NCBI RefSeq assembly: GCF_002847505.1
Contig: NZ_MXAV01000024.1
Location: 1 to 50,468, forward strand
From: Acidithiobacillus marinus
Lineage (GTDB): Bacteria > Pseudomonadota > Gammaproteobacteria > Acidithiobacillales > Acidithiobacillaceae
Length of the DNA stretch: 50,468 nt
Reading direction: 5' to 3'
Position 1 is the stretch's first letter, and each line of letters starts with the position of its first letter. This document shows, piece after piece, positions 28,156-37,774 of the stretch. The position numbers and the translations under genes were made by a program. The notes under the pieces are model-generated. The model saw only the letters and a list, made by a program, of their open reading frames with translations, made no database searches and was not told where the DNA came from.

Positions 28156-29205
28156 TTATTTCTGGCGCCGATTGCGGATTTCCGAGAGACGCTCGGTATG
28201 CTGGCCTTTCCCGCCCAGATAGCCCGGCACAATACTTTCAATAGCGGTTGCCTGGATACCGAATACTTCCTGCAAGTCCTTTTTACTGCAGATATTATCT
28301 ACAGACAGGGAGCGCAAATTATCGCGGGTCAGCACCTTGCCGGGCAGTTTTTCCATCAGCCCCGCTTGCAGATTGCCGAGCAAGGGGCAGAGGGGAATCA
28401 CCTTGCGATGCGTGCCGATCAGGCGTTGGGTATATGCAATCAGTTCTCCCAGTGTGTAGACCTTGGGGCCACACAGATCATAAGCTTTACCGTAGGTTTT
28501 TTCATTGTCCATGGATTGCACAAAAGCGCTGACTACATCTTCAATCCATACCGGCTGCATTTTGGCCTGGGTACCGGCCATGGGCAGGAAAAAAGGGATG
28601 TTGCGCAGTAATTGCGCGAAGCGGTTGAAAAAGCTGTCGCCTTCACCAAATATGATGGAGGGACGGAACGACGTTACTTTGAGCCCGCGTCCCCACAGCA
28701 GTTTCGGACCATTCAGATAATTGAAGTAGCCATTTTTGGCACTATTTTCGCCGGACTGACGCACAATTTCTTCGCCAATACCTTTGGAGCGCAGGTAGGC
28801 GCTGGGTGCAACGGGGTTCGCTCCCAGCGCACTCATGTGCAGAAGGCGGGGGATGCCGAGATGTCCGCATAAATTGGCGACGCGCCGTGGTAATTCGATG
28901 TGGTTTTTTTCAAAATCACCATGGCGTTCGGGTGGATAGTCGGTGCGTCCCGGATGATTCTCATTGAGGATGCCGACCAGGTTGATCACGACATCGCGTC
29001 CTTGCAGTTGCTGCTCCAACGCAATGGCGTCATGTACATTACATTCGACCACTTCGACCTGCGGCAGAACCAGCAGATTCTCGCGGTTACGCTCACGATT
29101 GCGGGTGAGAATCCGGATATGATGCCCATCTTGGCTGAGCCGCTCCGCCAGGTGTCTTCCAACAAAACCGGTACCACCCAGAATACAGATTTTATGTGCT
29201 GCCAT
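28156..29205 (-). CDS. NDUFA9-like NAD(P)-binding reductase/epimerase family protein
   Basis: 349-residue extended short-chain dehydrogenase-like protein. It has the Rossmann motif GGTGFVGRHLAERL at the N-terminus, LVGILNE, LLHMSALGANP, YLRSKGIGEEIV, FRPSIIFGEGDSFFNRF and MQPVWIEDV, which match the complex-I NDUFA9 family of atypical reductases. The usual YxxxK catalytic pair is kept as Y-L-R-S-K. ATG 29205 is chosen over 29226 because AAGGAG lies 9 bases upstream. No complex I genes are adjacent. Members are linked to quinone or lipid metabolism in some bacteria, but the substrate here is unknown. Confidence 0.85.
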   Translation of the reverse strand: MAAHKICILGGTGFVGRHLAERLSQDGHHIRILTRNRERNRENLLVLPQVEVVECNVHDAIALEQQLQGRDVVINLVGILNENHPGRTDYPPERHGDFEKNHIELPRRVANLCGHLGIPRLLHMSALGANPVAPSAYLRSKGIGEEIVRQSGENSAKNGYFNYLNGPKLLWGRGLKVTSFRPSIIFGEGDSFFNRFAQLLRNIPFFLPMAGTQAKMQPVWIEDVVSAFVQSMDNEKTYGKAYDLCGPKVYTLGELIAYTQRLIGTHRKVIPLCPLLGNLQAGLMEKLPGKVLTRDNLRSLSVDNICSKKDLQEVFGIQATAIESIVPGYLGGKGQHTERLSEIRNRRQK

Positions 29206-29330
29206 GCGATCACGCTCCTTTTCCAATCACCTGACAGATCATAGCACAGGTTACTGACGGCGGAGTGTGCAGAAAGTTTGAATCAGGGCATGAAGGTAGG
29301 CTATAAGGAAAGTCTGTTGAGGAGATTGCG

Positions 29331-29777
29331 ATGGCAGAATGTTCCATGAATAAAGGCCTGCGTCGGGGTGGGCAAATCGCCGCTCTGGGTGCTTTGATTG
29401 TCGCGCTGGCCATTATTGCCGGCGCAGTGGGTGACCATCTGGTGGCGGGGCAGGTAAGTAAAAGTGCTCTGCATGTCTACGATATTGCCGTACATTTTCA
29501 GGTGTATAACGGGTTGGGCCTGGTGTTGGTGGGAATCTTGATACGCTTGTGGGGTGCCCGGCGCTTGCTCTGCCTTTCGGCTCTACTCATGGCCCTGGGT
29601 GTTTTACTGTTCTGTGGTGGCCTTTATTTGCTGGTCATCACAGGGCAGCAGTTCTGGGCTATATTCGCGCCCTTTGGGGGCACAGCCTGGATTGTAGCCT
29701 GGTTGTTGCTCGCACTGGGGCTCTGGCGCGCTTCTGCGCAACTCAAGGAATTAAATAATGTTGATAGCCAAAAATGA
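29331..29777 (+). CDS. DUF423-type membrane protein
   Basis: 148-residue inner-membrane protein with four helices (about 16-38, 55-72, 78-100 and 110-134). The sequence fits DUF423 (YgdD-like): AGAVGDHL after helix 1, VHFQVYNGLGLVLVGIL, GVLLFCGGLYLLVITG and FAPFGGTAWIVAWLLLALG. GAGGAG lies 6 bases before ATG 29331. The family has no established function. Its 3' end overlaps the next gene by 20 bases. Confidence 0.8.
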   Translation: MAECSMNKGLRRGGQIAALGALIVALAIIAGAVGDHLVAGQVSKSALHVYDIAVHFQVYNGLGLVLVGILIRLWGARRLLCLSALLMALGVLLFCGGLYLLVITGQQFWAIFAPFGGTAWIVAWLLLALGLWRASAQLKELNNVDSQK

Positions 29778-30147
29778 TGCCTATCATAAACAACTGGATT
29801 TTGCTGATGCCGAAACCGGCGATGTGTTCTGGATTGTTGAGCACGTTCCCTACAGTGGTACCATCAAGGGGATACAAAAATACACAGTTATCGAAATCCA
29901 CTCCAAACAGGTGCTTTGCCATTCTGAAGCAGGAAAAAATCTGAAAATAAAACGCAGCTCATTGCAGGAAAACTGTTATCTGGAAAACGACCCCTACTTT
30001 GCCGAGATCAAAAAAATTTTTGCTATCAGTAGTCAGGTGGAATGGGTTCGCAAGCTGATCAAGGATCATGAAAGCCGTGATTTTGATCAGGAAGTGGTAG
30101 ATGCCATTCTCGCCTGGCACAGTCGGGTAGAAAAGCGGCAGGAATAA
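29758..30147 (+). CDS. Uncharacterised cytoplasmic protein, 129 aa
   Basis: Not recognised. No signal peptide or membrane helix. The N-terminal half (about 1-70) looks like mixed beta strands (DVFWIVEHVPYSG, YTVIEIHSKQVLCH), and the C-terminal half (about 78-129) is helical and charged (YFAEIKKIFAISSQVEWVRK). It overlaps the DUF423 gene by 20 bases, so the two are probably translated from one message. Lower GC and many Lys codons set it apart from its neighbours. Confidence 0.65.
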   Translation: MLIAKNDAYHKQLDFADAETGDVFWIVEHVPYSGTIKGIQKYTVIEIHSKQVLCHSEAGKNLKIKRSSLQENCYLENDPYFAEIKKIFAISSQVEWVRKLIKDHESRDFDQEVVDAILAWHSRVEKRQE

Positions 30148-30187
30148 ATACCGCTGTATTCTCGAAAACGGGAAAAACTTCTGTCCA

Positions 30188-31669
30188 TTACTTTGGCACT
30201 TCGGGACCATGATGTTCTTCCAGGGTTTTGCCGTGGCCCTGCACCTGAAAAATCCAGGTAAATCCCAGACCAAGCAGGCTAACCAGGATCATCAGCGCCA
30301 AAACGGCAGATATTCCCCAGTGTGCCTGGATCAGGGGCAGCAGAAAGACGCTGATGGTCGCCCCGATTTTGGCGACGGCTGCAGCAAATCCTGCCCCAAA
30401 GGCGCGGACCTGAGTAGGATACATTTCCGTGGGTAAAATAAAGGTAGTGGCATTGGGACCCATGGTCATGAACAGGTTGAAGAGCATGAATCCAGCTAAC
30501 GTAAGAGAGTAATGCATGTTTACAGTCCCCTGTTTATGGAGGGCAGCATCCAGCAACAATCCCATTCCTAGAATCATTCCAATAAAACCAATGAGTTGCA
30601 TATGAATCCGGCCCAGTTTGGGGATCACCCAGAGGGACAGCAGCGATCCGAGCAGAAGAAAGAAATCCACTTTGCCGCTGTCCAGGGCATTGCCGAGATC
30701 CCGACTCAATGTAGAGCTGACAGCAAGTGGGTTGTCCTGCAAGCTGCCGAGCAGGATAGTCGTGAACAGTCCAATACCATAAGTGGCCACATCCATGAAA
30801 AACCAGGGGAGAGTGACCAGTAGGGTCCGGCGGCGATATTCCGGTGAAAACAATGTAGCCAGACCCAAGTGGTGGCCAGGGGAGGTTTTGGCCACATGAT
30901 GTTTTTTTCTGCCAAGGTTTTTGGCTAGTTGCTGTAATTGCATTTTTTTATCCGGAGCAATGCGCATCAGTATGCTCGCTGCCTCCGCGTTGCGGCCATG
31001 ACCCATGCACCAGCGCACACTTTCGGGTAAACTCAGACGCCCGATAAGATAAGGAAAAACCACAAGAATTTCAGCAGCCAGCAACCAGCGCCAGGTTTCA
31101 TCACCAGAATGGGCATGCTGCAACCATAAAATAGCCAGGGCAGCTCCGGACAACATACCGATGGACTGGATAGCGATAGATGCCGCCATCATACGTCCCC
31201 GTTTTCCCTGGGGCATGAATTCGGCCAGATAGCTGCTGGCAACCGGGAAATCCATCCCGACACCAATTCCCACCAATAATTCAGCCTGGGTCAGGATGGT
31301 CGCGTTGGGCGCAAAGGCCGCCAATGTTGCAGCCGCCATCAACACTATCATATCGCTGATCATGATGGGTTTACGTCCCCAGCGATCAGCCAGATGACCA
31401 CCGAGAAGGGCACCAATCACGGTGCCACCCATGAGCATGGCAGCCATCATGCCGACACTGCTGGCCGGCATTGCAAAGCGGGGGATGACCAGGGGCAGGG
31501 TAACGCCCAATAAAAACATGGAGACCCCGCTTAACAGTGTACCTCCGGTGGATAATGCCCATATCCGATAATGCAGTGGCAGCATCGGACTGGTGTCGAG
31601 AATTCCGGTCATGGCGGCATGATCCGGGTGTACTGTCTGGCCAGCGAGCACCAGTGACTTTCCGTTCAA
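30188..31669 (-). CDS. MFS transporter (sugar/organic acid/phosphate:H+ symporter type)
   Basis: 493-residue inner-membrane carrier with 12 predicted helices and the major facilitator motif GGHLADRWGRKP between helices 2 and 3, DFPVASSYLAEFMPQGKRGRM in helix 4-5, and PTEMYPTQVRAFGAGF in the second half, as in the sugar-porter and phosphate-symporter families. It resembles the partial transporter at 49260-50468. The stop of gpmI overlaps a TTG at 31669 (TTGA), mirroring the ppsA-gpmI junction, so TTG is taken as start; ATG 31612 is an alternative and neither has a strong ribosome site. Third gene of the ppsA-gpmI operon; substrate unknown but perhaps a three-carbon acid or phosphate (inference). 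Confidence 0.85.
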   Translation of the reverse strand: MNGKSLVLAGQTVHPDHAAMTGILDTSPMLPLHYRIWALSTGGTLLSGVSMFLLGVTLPLVIPRFAMPASSVGMMAAMLMGGTVIGALLGGHLADRWGRKPIMISDMIVLMAAATLAAFAPNATILTQAELLVGIGVGMDFPVASSYLAEFMPQGKRGRMMAASIAIQSIGMLSGAALAILWLQHAHSGDETWRWLLAAEILVVFPYLIGRLSLPESVRWCMGHGRNAEAASILMRIAPDKKMQLQQLAKNLGRKKHHVAKTSPGHHLGLATLFSPEYRRRTLLVTLPWFFMDVATYGIGLFTTILLGSLQDNPLAVSSTLSRDLGNALDSGKVDFFLLLGSLLSLWVIPKLGRIHMQLIGFIGMILGMGLLLDAALHKQGTVNMHYSLTLAGFMLFNLFMTMGPNATTFILPTEMYPTQVRAFGAGFAAAVAKIGATISVFLLPLIQAHWGISAVLALMILVSLLGLGFTWIFQVQGHGKTLEEHHGPEVPK

Positions 31670-33189
31670 TATGGATGATTCTTGAGGAGCAGACTTTTCC
31701 CCGTCATTTGCGGGGGGTGGGGAAGGCCCATGAGATCGAGAATGGTGGGGGCAATATCAGCCGTTCCACGGCCGATACCCAGCCTGGCATTGTCGTGACC
31801 TATGAGCAGCATGGGTACCGGATAGACCGTATGCTGGGTATGGGGTTCGCCGCTGAGGGGGTCGATCATTTCATCACAATTGCCATGATCCGCTGTGAGG
31901 ATAATTTTGAAGTCCTGTTGCTGCGCGACCTGGACAATCCGATGGAATTGTAAATCCAGAGTTTCCACGGCACGGAGGATGGCCGGAATTTTGGCCGTGT
32001 GGCCGACCATGTCGCCATTGGCAAAGTTGACGATGATAAAGTGGTATTTCTGGCATTCCAGAGCGGCGATAATCCGGTCCGCCACTTTGGCGGCGCTCAT
32101 TTCCGGCTGGAGATCATAAGTGGCGACCTGGGGTGAGGGAATGATCTCCCGATCTTCTCCGGGAAATGGCTCCTCTCGCCCGCCGTTGAAAAAATAGGTC
32201 ACATGGGCATATTTTTCGGTTTCTGCACAATGAAATTGCTGCAGTCCGGCTTCACTGATGACTTCTGCGAGCACCTTCTCCGGAATTTCCGGCGGAAAAA
32301 GAACCGGGAAGGGGTATTCATCATTATAAGAAGTCATACACAGAGCATTACGGGCTTTTTCGGAGCCCCGGTCAAAATGGGAAAATTCAGGCATGGCGAT
32401 AGCTGCGCTCAGTTGCCGCATGCGATCTGAGCGAAAGTTGAAAAAAAATACCGGTTCATGCTCGCCAATACGGTTTTCATGAGGATTACCGATGATGGTC
32501 GGCTGAATGAATTCATCACCCTCACCACGCTGCCAGGCCGCATGGATGGCAGCTTCGACACTGTCGGCCTGTTGGCCCTCACCCCTGACTACCGCCGCCC
32601 AGGCTTGTTGGGTGCGCTCCCAGTGATTGGCGCGATCCATGGCCGTATAGCGGCCACAGATAGTCGCAATTTGGCCCTTGCCCAATTCATGTAAACGCTT
32701 TTCCAGAATCCCTGCGAACTGGTCGGCACATTGTGGAGCAGTATCCCGACCATCAGTGATCATGTGGATGATGGGTTCCACACCAGCATCGACGACCAAG
32801 GGGAGAATGTCCAGCAAATGGGCAATATGAGAATGTACGCCTCCATCCGAGACCATTCCAAGCAGATGAAGGCGCTTCGCAGCTTTGAGACTGTTTTGCC
32901 AGGCTGGAATTTGAGAGAAGCTGCCATCGCTCAAACTGTCGGATATGCGGACCATATCCTGAAGCAGGATACGTCCGGAACCGAGTGTCAAATGACCGAC
33001 TTCGGAGTTGCCGAACTGGCCGTCAGGCAAACCCACGGCCCGCCCGGAGGCCTGCAGGGCGGTGTGGGGGAAGCTGGCAAAATAATGATCGAGGTGCGGG
33101 GTATGGGCCTGGGCCCAGCCGTTATAAGCGCGATTGGGATTCAGGCCGAACCCGTCAAAAATCACCAGTAATACCGGTTGAATATTCAA
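31666..33189 (-). CDS. gpmI: 2,3-bisphosphoglycerate-independent phosphoglycerate mutase
   Basis: Two-Mn alkaline-phosphatase-fold enzyme interconverting 3- and 2-phosphoglycerate. The 507-residue product begins LNIQPVLLVIFDGFG, carries the phosphoserine in FGNSEVGH (Ser-62), DGRDTAP, GRYTAMDR, NFRSDRMRQL, and the metal motif LTADHGNCDEM. Length is normal. The start is TTG 33189 (AGGA 5 bases upstream), which overlaps the ppsA stop as TTGA; the frame further upstream is antisense-like filler. Co-transcribed with ppsA, so gluconeogenic carbon flow is served by one operon. Confidence 0.95.
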   Translation of the reverse strand: MNIQPVLLVIFDGFGLNPNRAYNGWAQAHTPHLDHYFASFPHTALQASGRAVGLPDGQFGNSEVGHLTLGSGRILLQDMVRISDSLSDGSFSQIPAWQNSLKAAKRLHLLGMVSDGGVHSHIAHLLDILPLVVDAGVEPIIHMITDGRDTAPQCADQFAGILEKRLHELGKGQIATICGRYTAMDRANHWERTQQAWAAVVRGEGQQADSVEAAIHAAWQRGEGDEFIQPTIIGNPHENRIGEHEPVFFFNFRSDRMRQLSAAIAMPEFSHFDRGSEKARNALCMTSYNDEYPFPVLFPPEIPEKVLAEVISEAGLQQFHCAETEKYAHVTYFFNGGREEPFPGEDREIIPSPQVATYDLQPEMSAAKVADRIIAALECQKYHFIIVNFANGDMVGHTAKIPAILRAVETLDLQFHRIVQVAQQQDFKIILTADHGNCDEMIDPLSGEPHTQHTVYPVPMLLIGHDNARLGIGRGTADIAPTILDLMGLPHPPQMTGKSLLLKNHPY

Positions 33190-35591
33190 TGTGTTCCTCG
33201 CTTTTCCAGTTCCAGTACGTGCAGGGTGGTTTTGATGACGGTATCGGGATTGAGACTCATGGATTGGATGCCGATGTCCACCAGAAATTCTGCCATTTCC
33301 GGATAGTCCGAGGGCGCCTGACCACAGAGTCCGGAATGGATGCCGTTGCGGGCGCAACCCTCTACTGCCAGACGAATCAGTGTCTTGACCCCCTCATCCC
33401 GTTCGTCATAGTCAAAAGCCACTATTTCCGAGTCCCGATCGACGCCGAGGGTGAGTTGGGTCAGATCATTGCTGCCAATGGAAAAACCATCAAAGCGCTG
33501 GGCGAAAGCGTCAATCAACAGCACATTATTGGGGATTTCACACATGGCATAAATTTTCAGACCATTTTCACCCCGTTGCAAACCAAATTCTGCCATCTGC
33601 GCCAGCACGGCGTCTGCCTCCTGAACACGCCTGACGAAGGGCAGCATGATAATGACATTATCTAGACCCATGGTTTCGCGCACCCTTTTCATGGCCAGAC
33701 ATTCCAGATGAAAGCCTTCCTTGTAGGCGGGATGGGCGTAGCGGGATGCGCCCCTGAAGCCGAGCATGGGGTTAGCTTCTTCGGGCTCGAAATAACGGCC
33801 GCCGAGCAGGGAGGCATATTCGTTGCTTTTGAAATCGGACATGCGCACCACCACTGGTTTGGGATAAAAAGCGGCGGCCAGGGTACCCACACCTTCAGAA
33901 AGCCTTTCCACAAAAAAATCCTGTGGTTGTGCATAGCCCTGGGTCAACTGGATCAAGGCAAGACGCTCCTGAGCGTCTTGCACTTTTTCGGGATACAGCA
34001 GCGCCATGGGGTGGGCTTTGATGGTGTTGCTGATGATGAACTCCATCCGCGCCAGACCAATGCCATCATTGGGCAAGCTGGCAGTCTGGAAAGCAATTTC
34101 CGGATTGCCAAGATTGATCATGATTTTGGTTTTGGGTCGGGGCAGAACAGCAAGATCCGTATGCTGCACAGTAAAAGGCAGGCGTCCGGCATAAATCATC
34201 CCTAGATCGCCTTCAGCACAGGAAACCGTGACGGCATCCCCATCATGCAATATTTCTGTGGCTGTTTCTGCACCGACAACGGCAGGAATGCCCAACTCCC
34301 GCGCGATAATGGCGGCATGGCAAGTGCGTCCCCCGCGATTGGTGATAACGGCTGCCGCATGTTTCATCACGGGCTCCCAGTCTGGAGTAGTGGTGTCCGC
34401 CACCAGAACCTCACCGGGACGAAAGTCACCGAGCTGCTGAATATCCCGGATGATCCGGACGAGTCCCGAGGCAATTTTGCTGCCCACGGCGCGGCCACTT
34501 CCTACGCTTTCTCCACGTTGGTCGAGCACATAGGTTTCCAGAATCTGCCCTTTCTTTTGGGAGGCGACGGTCTCCGGCCGCGCCTGCACCATATAGATAA
34601 ATCCATCCAGACCATCTTTGGCCCACTCCATATCCATGGGCCGATTTTCCCCTATTTTTTGACTGTAGTGGTTTTCAATTTTGATGGCGTAATCGGCGAG
34701 GACGAATATATCTTCATCTTTCAGACAAAAGCGTTCCTGTTCCTCGCGATGGGTGGGCACATTACGCGTTCCGTGGCGGGTATCTCCTTCGGTATATACC
34801 ATCTTGATTTTCTTGCTGCCTAACACCCGGCGCAGCACCGCTTTTTTGCCCTGCTTGAAGGCAGGCTTGAATACATAATATTCATCAGGATTGACAGTAC
34901 CCTGCACTACGTTTTCCCCGAGTCCCCAGGATGCGGTGATAAATACGGCATCCCGGAATCCGGTTTCGGTATCCAGGGAAAACATGACCCCACTGGTAGC
35001 CAGGTCCGAGCGCACCATTTTCATGATGACAATGGACAAGGCTACCTTGAAATGATCAAAACCCTGGTCAATGCGGTAATGAATAGCCCGATCTGTAAAG
35101 AGGCTGGCAAAGCAGCGTCGGCAGGCATCCAGCAGTGCAGCCTCTCCGGAAATGTTCAGGTAGGTGTCCTGTTGTCCGGCAAAGCTGGCCGTGGGCAGGT
35201 CTTCAGCCGTGGCTGATGAACGGACGGCCAGAGACAGATTGTCTCCGTACTCCTGGCGCAATTGGGCGTAGGCTGCAAGGATTTCATCCTGCAGGTCCTG
35301 GGGAAGTGGAGCGCTATAGACAATTTCCCGGGCTTTGGCGCCGCGCCGGGCGAGATCGCGCACGTCATCGGGATCGAGGTCATCCAGCGCCCTATGCAGG
35401 GCGGGCCAGGCCCCCGCCTGATCCAGCAGGTGATGATAGGCTTCACCGGTAATGGCAAAGCCGTTGGGAACTCGGACTCCCTGGGGAGTAAGCTCCCGAT
35501 ACATTTCCCCCAGCGACGCATTTTTGCCTCCTACCAGGGGGACATCTTCAATGCGTATTTCTTTGAAAAAACGAATATATTTTCCAGGCAT
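33186..35591 (-). CDS. ppsA: Phosphoenolpyruvate synthase
   Basis: Cytoplasmic enzyme making PEP from pyruvate and ATP, yielding AMP and phosphate; the first step of gluconeogenesis from pyruvate. The 801-residue product has the N-terminal ATP-grasp domain (LVGGKNASLGEM, AVRSSATAEDLPTASFAGQQ), the swivelling phosphohistidine domain GGRTCHAAIIAREL (His about 425) and the C-terminal PEP/pyruvate barrel (GFRGASRYAHPAYKEGF, IGSNDLTQLTLGVDRDS, SGLCGQAPSDYPE). No PEP synthase regulatory kinase gene is seen nearby. First gene of the ppsA-gpmI-transporter operon. Confidence 0.96.
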   Translation of the reverse strand: MPGKYIRFFKEIRIEDVPLVGGKNASLGEMYRELTPQGVRVPNGFAITGEAYHHLLDQAGAWPALHRALDDLDPDDVRDLARRGAKAREIVYSAPLPQDLQDEILAAYAQLRQEYGDNLSLAVRSSATAEDLPTASFAGQQDTYLNISGEAALLDACRRCFASLFTDRAIHYRIDQGFDHFKVALSIVIMKMVRSDLATSGVMFSLDTETGFRDAVFITASWGLGENVVQGTVNPDEYYVFKPAFKQGKKAVLRRVLGSKKIKMVYTEGDTRHGTRNVPTHREEQERFCLKDEDIFVLADYAIKIENHYSQKIGENRPMDMEWAKDGLDGFIYMVQARPETVASQKKGQILETYVLDQRGESVGSGRAVGSKIASGLVRIIRDIQQLGDFRPGEVLVADTTTPDWEPVMKHAAAVITNRGGRTCHAAIIARELGIPAVVGAETATEILHDGDAVTVSCAEGDLGMIYAGRLPFTVQHTDLAVLPRPKTKIMINLGNPEIAFQTASLPNDGIGLARMEFIISNTIKAHPMALLYPEKVQDAQERLALIQLTQGYAQPQDFFVERLSEGVGTLAAAFYPKPVVVRMSDFKSNEYASLLGGRYFEPEEANPMLGFRGASRYAHPAYKEGFHLECLAMKRVRETMGLDNVIIMLPFVRRVQEADAVLAQMAEFGLQRGENGLKIYAMCEIPNNVLLIDAFAQRFDGFSIGSNDLTQLTLGVDRDSEIVAFDYDERDEGVKTLIRLAVEGCARNGIHSGLCGQAPSDYPEMAEFLVDIGIQSMSLNPDTVIKTTLHVLELEKRGTH

Positions 35592-35632
35592 GGGATTTTC
35601 TCTCTATTAATCCGAGGGCGGACTCTGAATTA

Positions 35633-35661
35633 AAGATAGTCAAGGAAAGCCTTCTGGACAA
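35633..35661 (-). promoter_or_regulatory. Possible ppsA promoter
   Basis: On the minus strand TTGTCC (35656-35661) and TATCTT (35633-35638) are 17 bases apart, each 4/6 to consensus, 42 bases before the ppsA ATG. Plausible but not strong. Confidence 0.35.
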
Positions 35662-35823
35662 GCCCGTTGCTGATATTCTGGTGGTGTCCTTATCGAGGAT
35701 TCCGGATGCTGATTCAAGGATGCGTAGGAAATCTTCATGTCGCCGTGAAGGACCTCTCGAATACGCGCTTGAAGTCAGGTAGTTTAAGCCTTCAAATGCA
35801 CTCATGTAATCAGGTAAGGATGG

Positions 35824-36420
35824 ATGAACGACTCCGATTCTGCAGTAAAACAGCAAAATCTTTGGCCACAGGAAGCCCGCTGGCTGCATGCGGGCATCGC
35901 CACCGGGGTGACTCTGCAATTACTGACTTCTCTGTGGATGACGCCTGACTGGCAACATGCGGATTATGCCGGCTTCACCCAGGTGCTATTCAGTTTTCAT
36001 GCCTGGATAGGTCTGACAACGGCGCTATTTCTGCTCTGGCAGTGGCTTTGGATAGCCACATCTGCCCCGATGCGCCGGCAATTTTTCCCTTGGCGAGGAC
36101 CCTGGCAGCCCGTTTGGGATGATCTGCGGGCGTTGTATCATGGTCGCCTCCGCCGACCGGGGCCTGCTCCCGGATTGGCAGCTCTGATACATGGACTGGG
36201 TTTGCTTTTGATTAGCTGGATGGCGTTGACGGGGACCGTTATTTTCTTTTTCCTGCCCCAGGGCGGCACGTCACCGGGAGCAGTGTTGTTGAATGTGATT
36301 CCATTACACAAAGCCTTGGTCTATCTGGTATGGACCTACTGGATAGGTCATGTGGGAATGTTTTGTGTGCACTGGCTGCGGCGGGATCGGATTCTTGATA
36401 TTTTTCGTCTGGGTAATTGA
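35824..36420 (+). CDS. Cytochrome b561-like dihaem membrane protein
   Basis: 198-residue inner-membrane protein with four helices (about 22-40, 52-75, 118-142 and 155-182). Candidate haem-ligand histidines lie in each bundle: His-22 (RWLHAG), the His of SFHAWIG in helix 2, ALIHGLG in helix 3, and PLHKALVYLV plus IGHVGMFCVHWL in helix 4. This matches the cytochrome b561 / hydrogenase-type cytochrome b family, which passes electrons between quinol and a periplasmic partner. The next gene encodes a small periplasmic protein. Confidence 0.85.
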   Translation: MNDSDSAVKQQNLWPQEARWLHAGIATGVTLQLLTSLWMTPDWQHADYAGFTQVLFSFHAWIGLTTALFLLWQWLWIATSAPMRRQFFPWRGPWQPVWDDLRALYHGRLRRPGPAPGLAALIHGLGLLLISWMALTGTVIFFFLPQGGTSPGAVLLNVIPLHKALVYLVWTYWIGHVGMFCVHWLRRDRILDIFRLGN

Positions 36421-36435
36421 ATAAGCGAGGAAAAC

Positions 36436-37107
36436 ATGAATCAATACATAAAATTATCACTCTGGATCTTGTTACCTTTTTCACTGCTGGCTTCAGCAGA
36501 TACGGGGACACAATTGATTCAACTGGAAGTACAGCAAGCATATCACGTAAAAAATTCGGTCATGCTGGCGCAAATGCAAGCCAGCGCCAGCGGAGCTAAC
36601 GCGGCGGATCTGGCGCAACAAGTCAACGCCAAAATGCATTGGGCTTTGCAGCAGCTGAATGCTGAACAAGGATTGCAGGGCCAAACCCAGAATTACAATT
36701 CCCAGCGCGATTATGTAAATGGTAAACCCTCGGGCTGGACGGTAAAACAGATATTGCAGATCCGTGGTGCCCAGTCGTCGCAGCTCGATCATGTTCTCGG
36801 TAAATTGCAGTCTCGCCTGGAGCTGATTTCCCTGCGCGCTGAACCCAGTGAAAGCGCGCGTCAGGCGGCCGAAGCGCAAGCCGCCAAGCAGGCCATAACG
36901 CGATTCAGAGAACGTGCCAGCAATTATTGTAGGGATTTTGGATACAGCCAGAATATCCTGGATGTGGTCCGTATTTCGACCCCGCGAGTTTCACCAAGTC
37001 CGGTGCCAATGATGATGGCCGTGCGGGCACCAGTGGCAAGTGCTCCGGGTGAATCTGCCCTCGCGGTCGAAGTGTCCGGTTCAGTAAAGTGTTTGGGAAG
37101 TCATTAA
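36436..37107 (+). CDS. Periplasmic SIMPL-domain (DUF541) protein
   Basis: 223-residue secreted protein. A signal peptide (MNQYIKLSLWILLPFSLLASA, cleaved near residue 21) precedes a SIMPL/DUF541 domain (about 25-215): VNAKMHWALQQLNAEQGLQG, YNSQRDYVNGKPSGWTVKQ, RGAQSSQLDHVLGKLQ, RFRERASNYC and VEVSGSVKCLG. The ribosome site GCGAGGAAAAC precedes ATG 36436. It follows the cytochrome b561-like gene after 15 bases, suggesting an operon. Only one base separates its stop from that of convergent purN. Family function is poorly known. Confidence 0.85.
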   Translation: MNQYIKLSLWILLPFSLLASADTGTQLIQLEVQQAYHVKNSVMLAQMQASASGANAADLAQQVNAKMHWALQQLNAEQGLQGQTQNYNSQRDYVNGKPSGWTVKQILQIRGAQSSQLDHVLGKLQSRLELISLRAEPSESARQAAEAQAAKQAITRFRERASNYCRDFGYSQNILDVVRISTPRVSPSPVPMMMAVRAPVASAPGESALAVEVSGSVKCLGSH

Positions 37108-37108
37108 A

Positions 37109-37774
37109 TCAGGCCGGCGCGGCCAACACCGGATGAACCACTGTTCCCTCAGCGCCCGGCAATGGCGTTGACCAATGTACCCGGCCTGCTTCCAGTCGGC
37201 AGCGGCCGCTGAGGATGGCCGCCAGCGCCTGGGGATAAATCTGGTGTTCGGCTTCGAGTACGCGGGCGGCAAGGCTGGCGGGGTCATCAGTAGCGAGGAC
37301 GGGGACGGCAGCCTGAACAATGATGGGCCCGGCGTCCAGTTCAGGAGTGACAAAGTGAACTGTAGCCCCATGCCAGCATACGCCTTTTTCCAGAGCGCGG
37401 GCATGGGTGTGAAGACCAGGAAAAGCCGGGAGCAGGGAAGGGTGGATATTGACCATACGGCCGAGATAATGGCTGACAAAAGCTGCCGTCAATTGGCGCA
37501 TGAAGCCTGCCAATACCACCAAGTCGGGGTGATGGGCGTCGATGCTCCGGCGCAGGGCCGCATCAAAATCTTCGCGGCTGGCATAGTCGCGGTGGGCGAT
37601 GACTTGCGTAGGAATACCCGCCTGGATAGCCACAGCCAGTCCGGGGGCTTCGGCGCGATTGCTGATGACGCAGACGATTTCCGTAGAGGATATTTGCCCA
37701 CTCTGACAGGCGTTGAGGATACTCTGCAAATTGCTGCCGCGCCCGGAAATGAGCAGCACCAGTCTGTTAGTCAA
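37109..37774 (-). CDS. purN: Phosphoribosylglycinamide formyltransferase
   Basis: Cytoplasmic transferase of the third purine step, moving formyl from 10-formyl-THF to GAR. The 221-residue product begins [17 protein letters not shown]; the nucleotide-phosphate loop is SGRGSNLQS, and the catalytic region [20 protein letters not shown] plus [18 protein letters not shown] carries the Asn, His and Asp expected. The start is TTG 37774, overlapping the end of purM by 8 bases with GGAG about 10 bases upstream; the frame extending to 38191 is antisense filler over purM. Confidence 0.93.
   Translation of the reverse strand: MTNRLVLLISGRGSNLQSILNACQSGQISSTEIVCVISNRAEAPGLAVAIQAGIPTQVIAHRDYASREDFDAALRRSIDAHHPDLVVLAGFMRQLTAAFVSHYLGRMVNIHPSLLPAFPGLHTHARALEKGVCWHGATVHFVTPELDAGPIIVQAAVPVLATDDPASLAARVLEAEHQIYPQALAAILSGRCRLEAGRVHWSTPLPGAEGTVVHPVLAAPA

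Noticed and set aside
33190-33357. N-terminal extension of the gpmI frame
   Set aside because: It overlaps ppsA; GpmI homology begins at TTG 33189.
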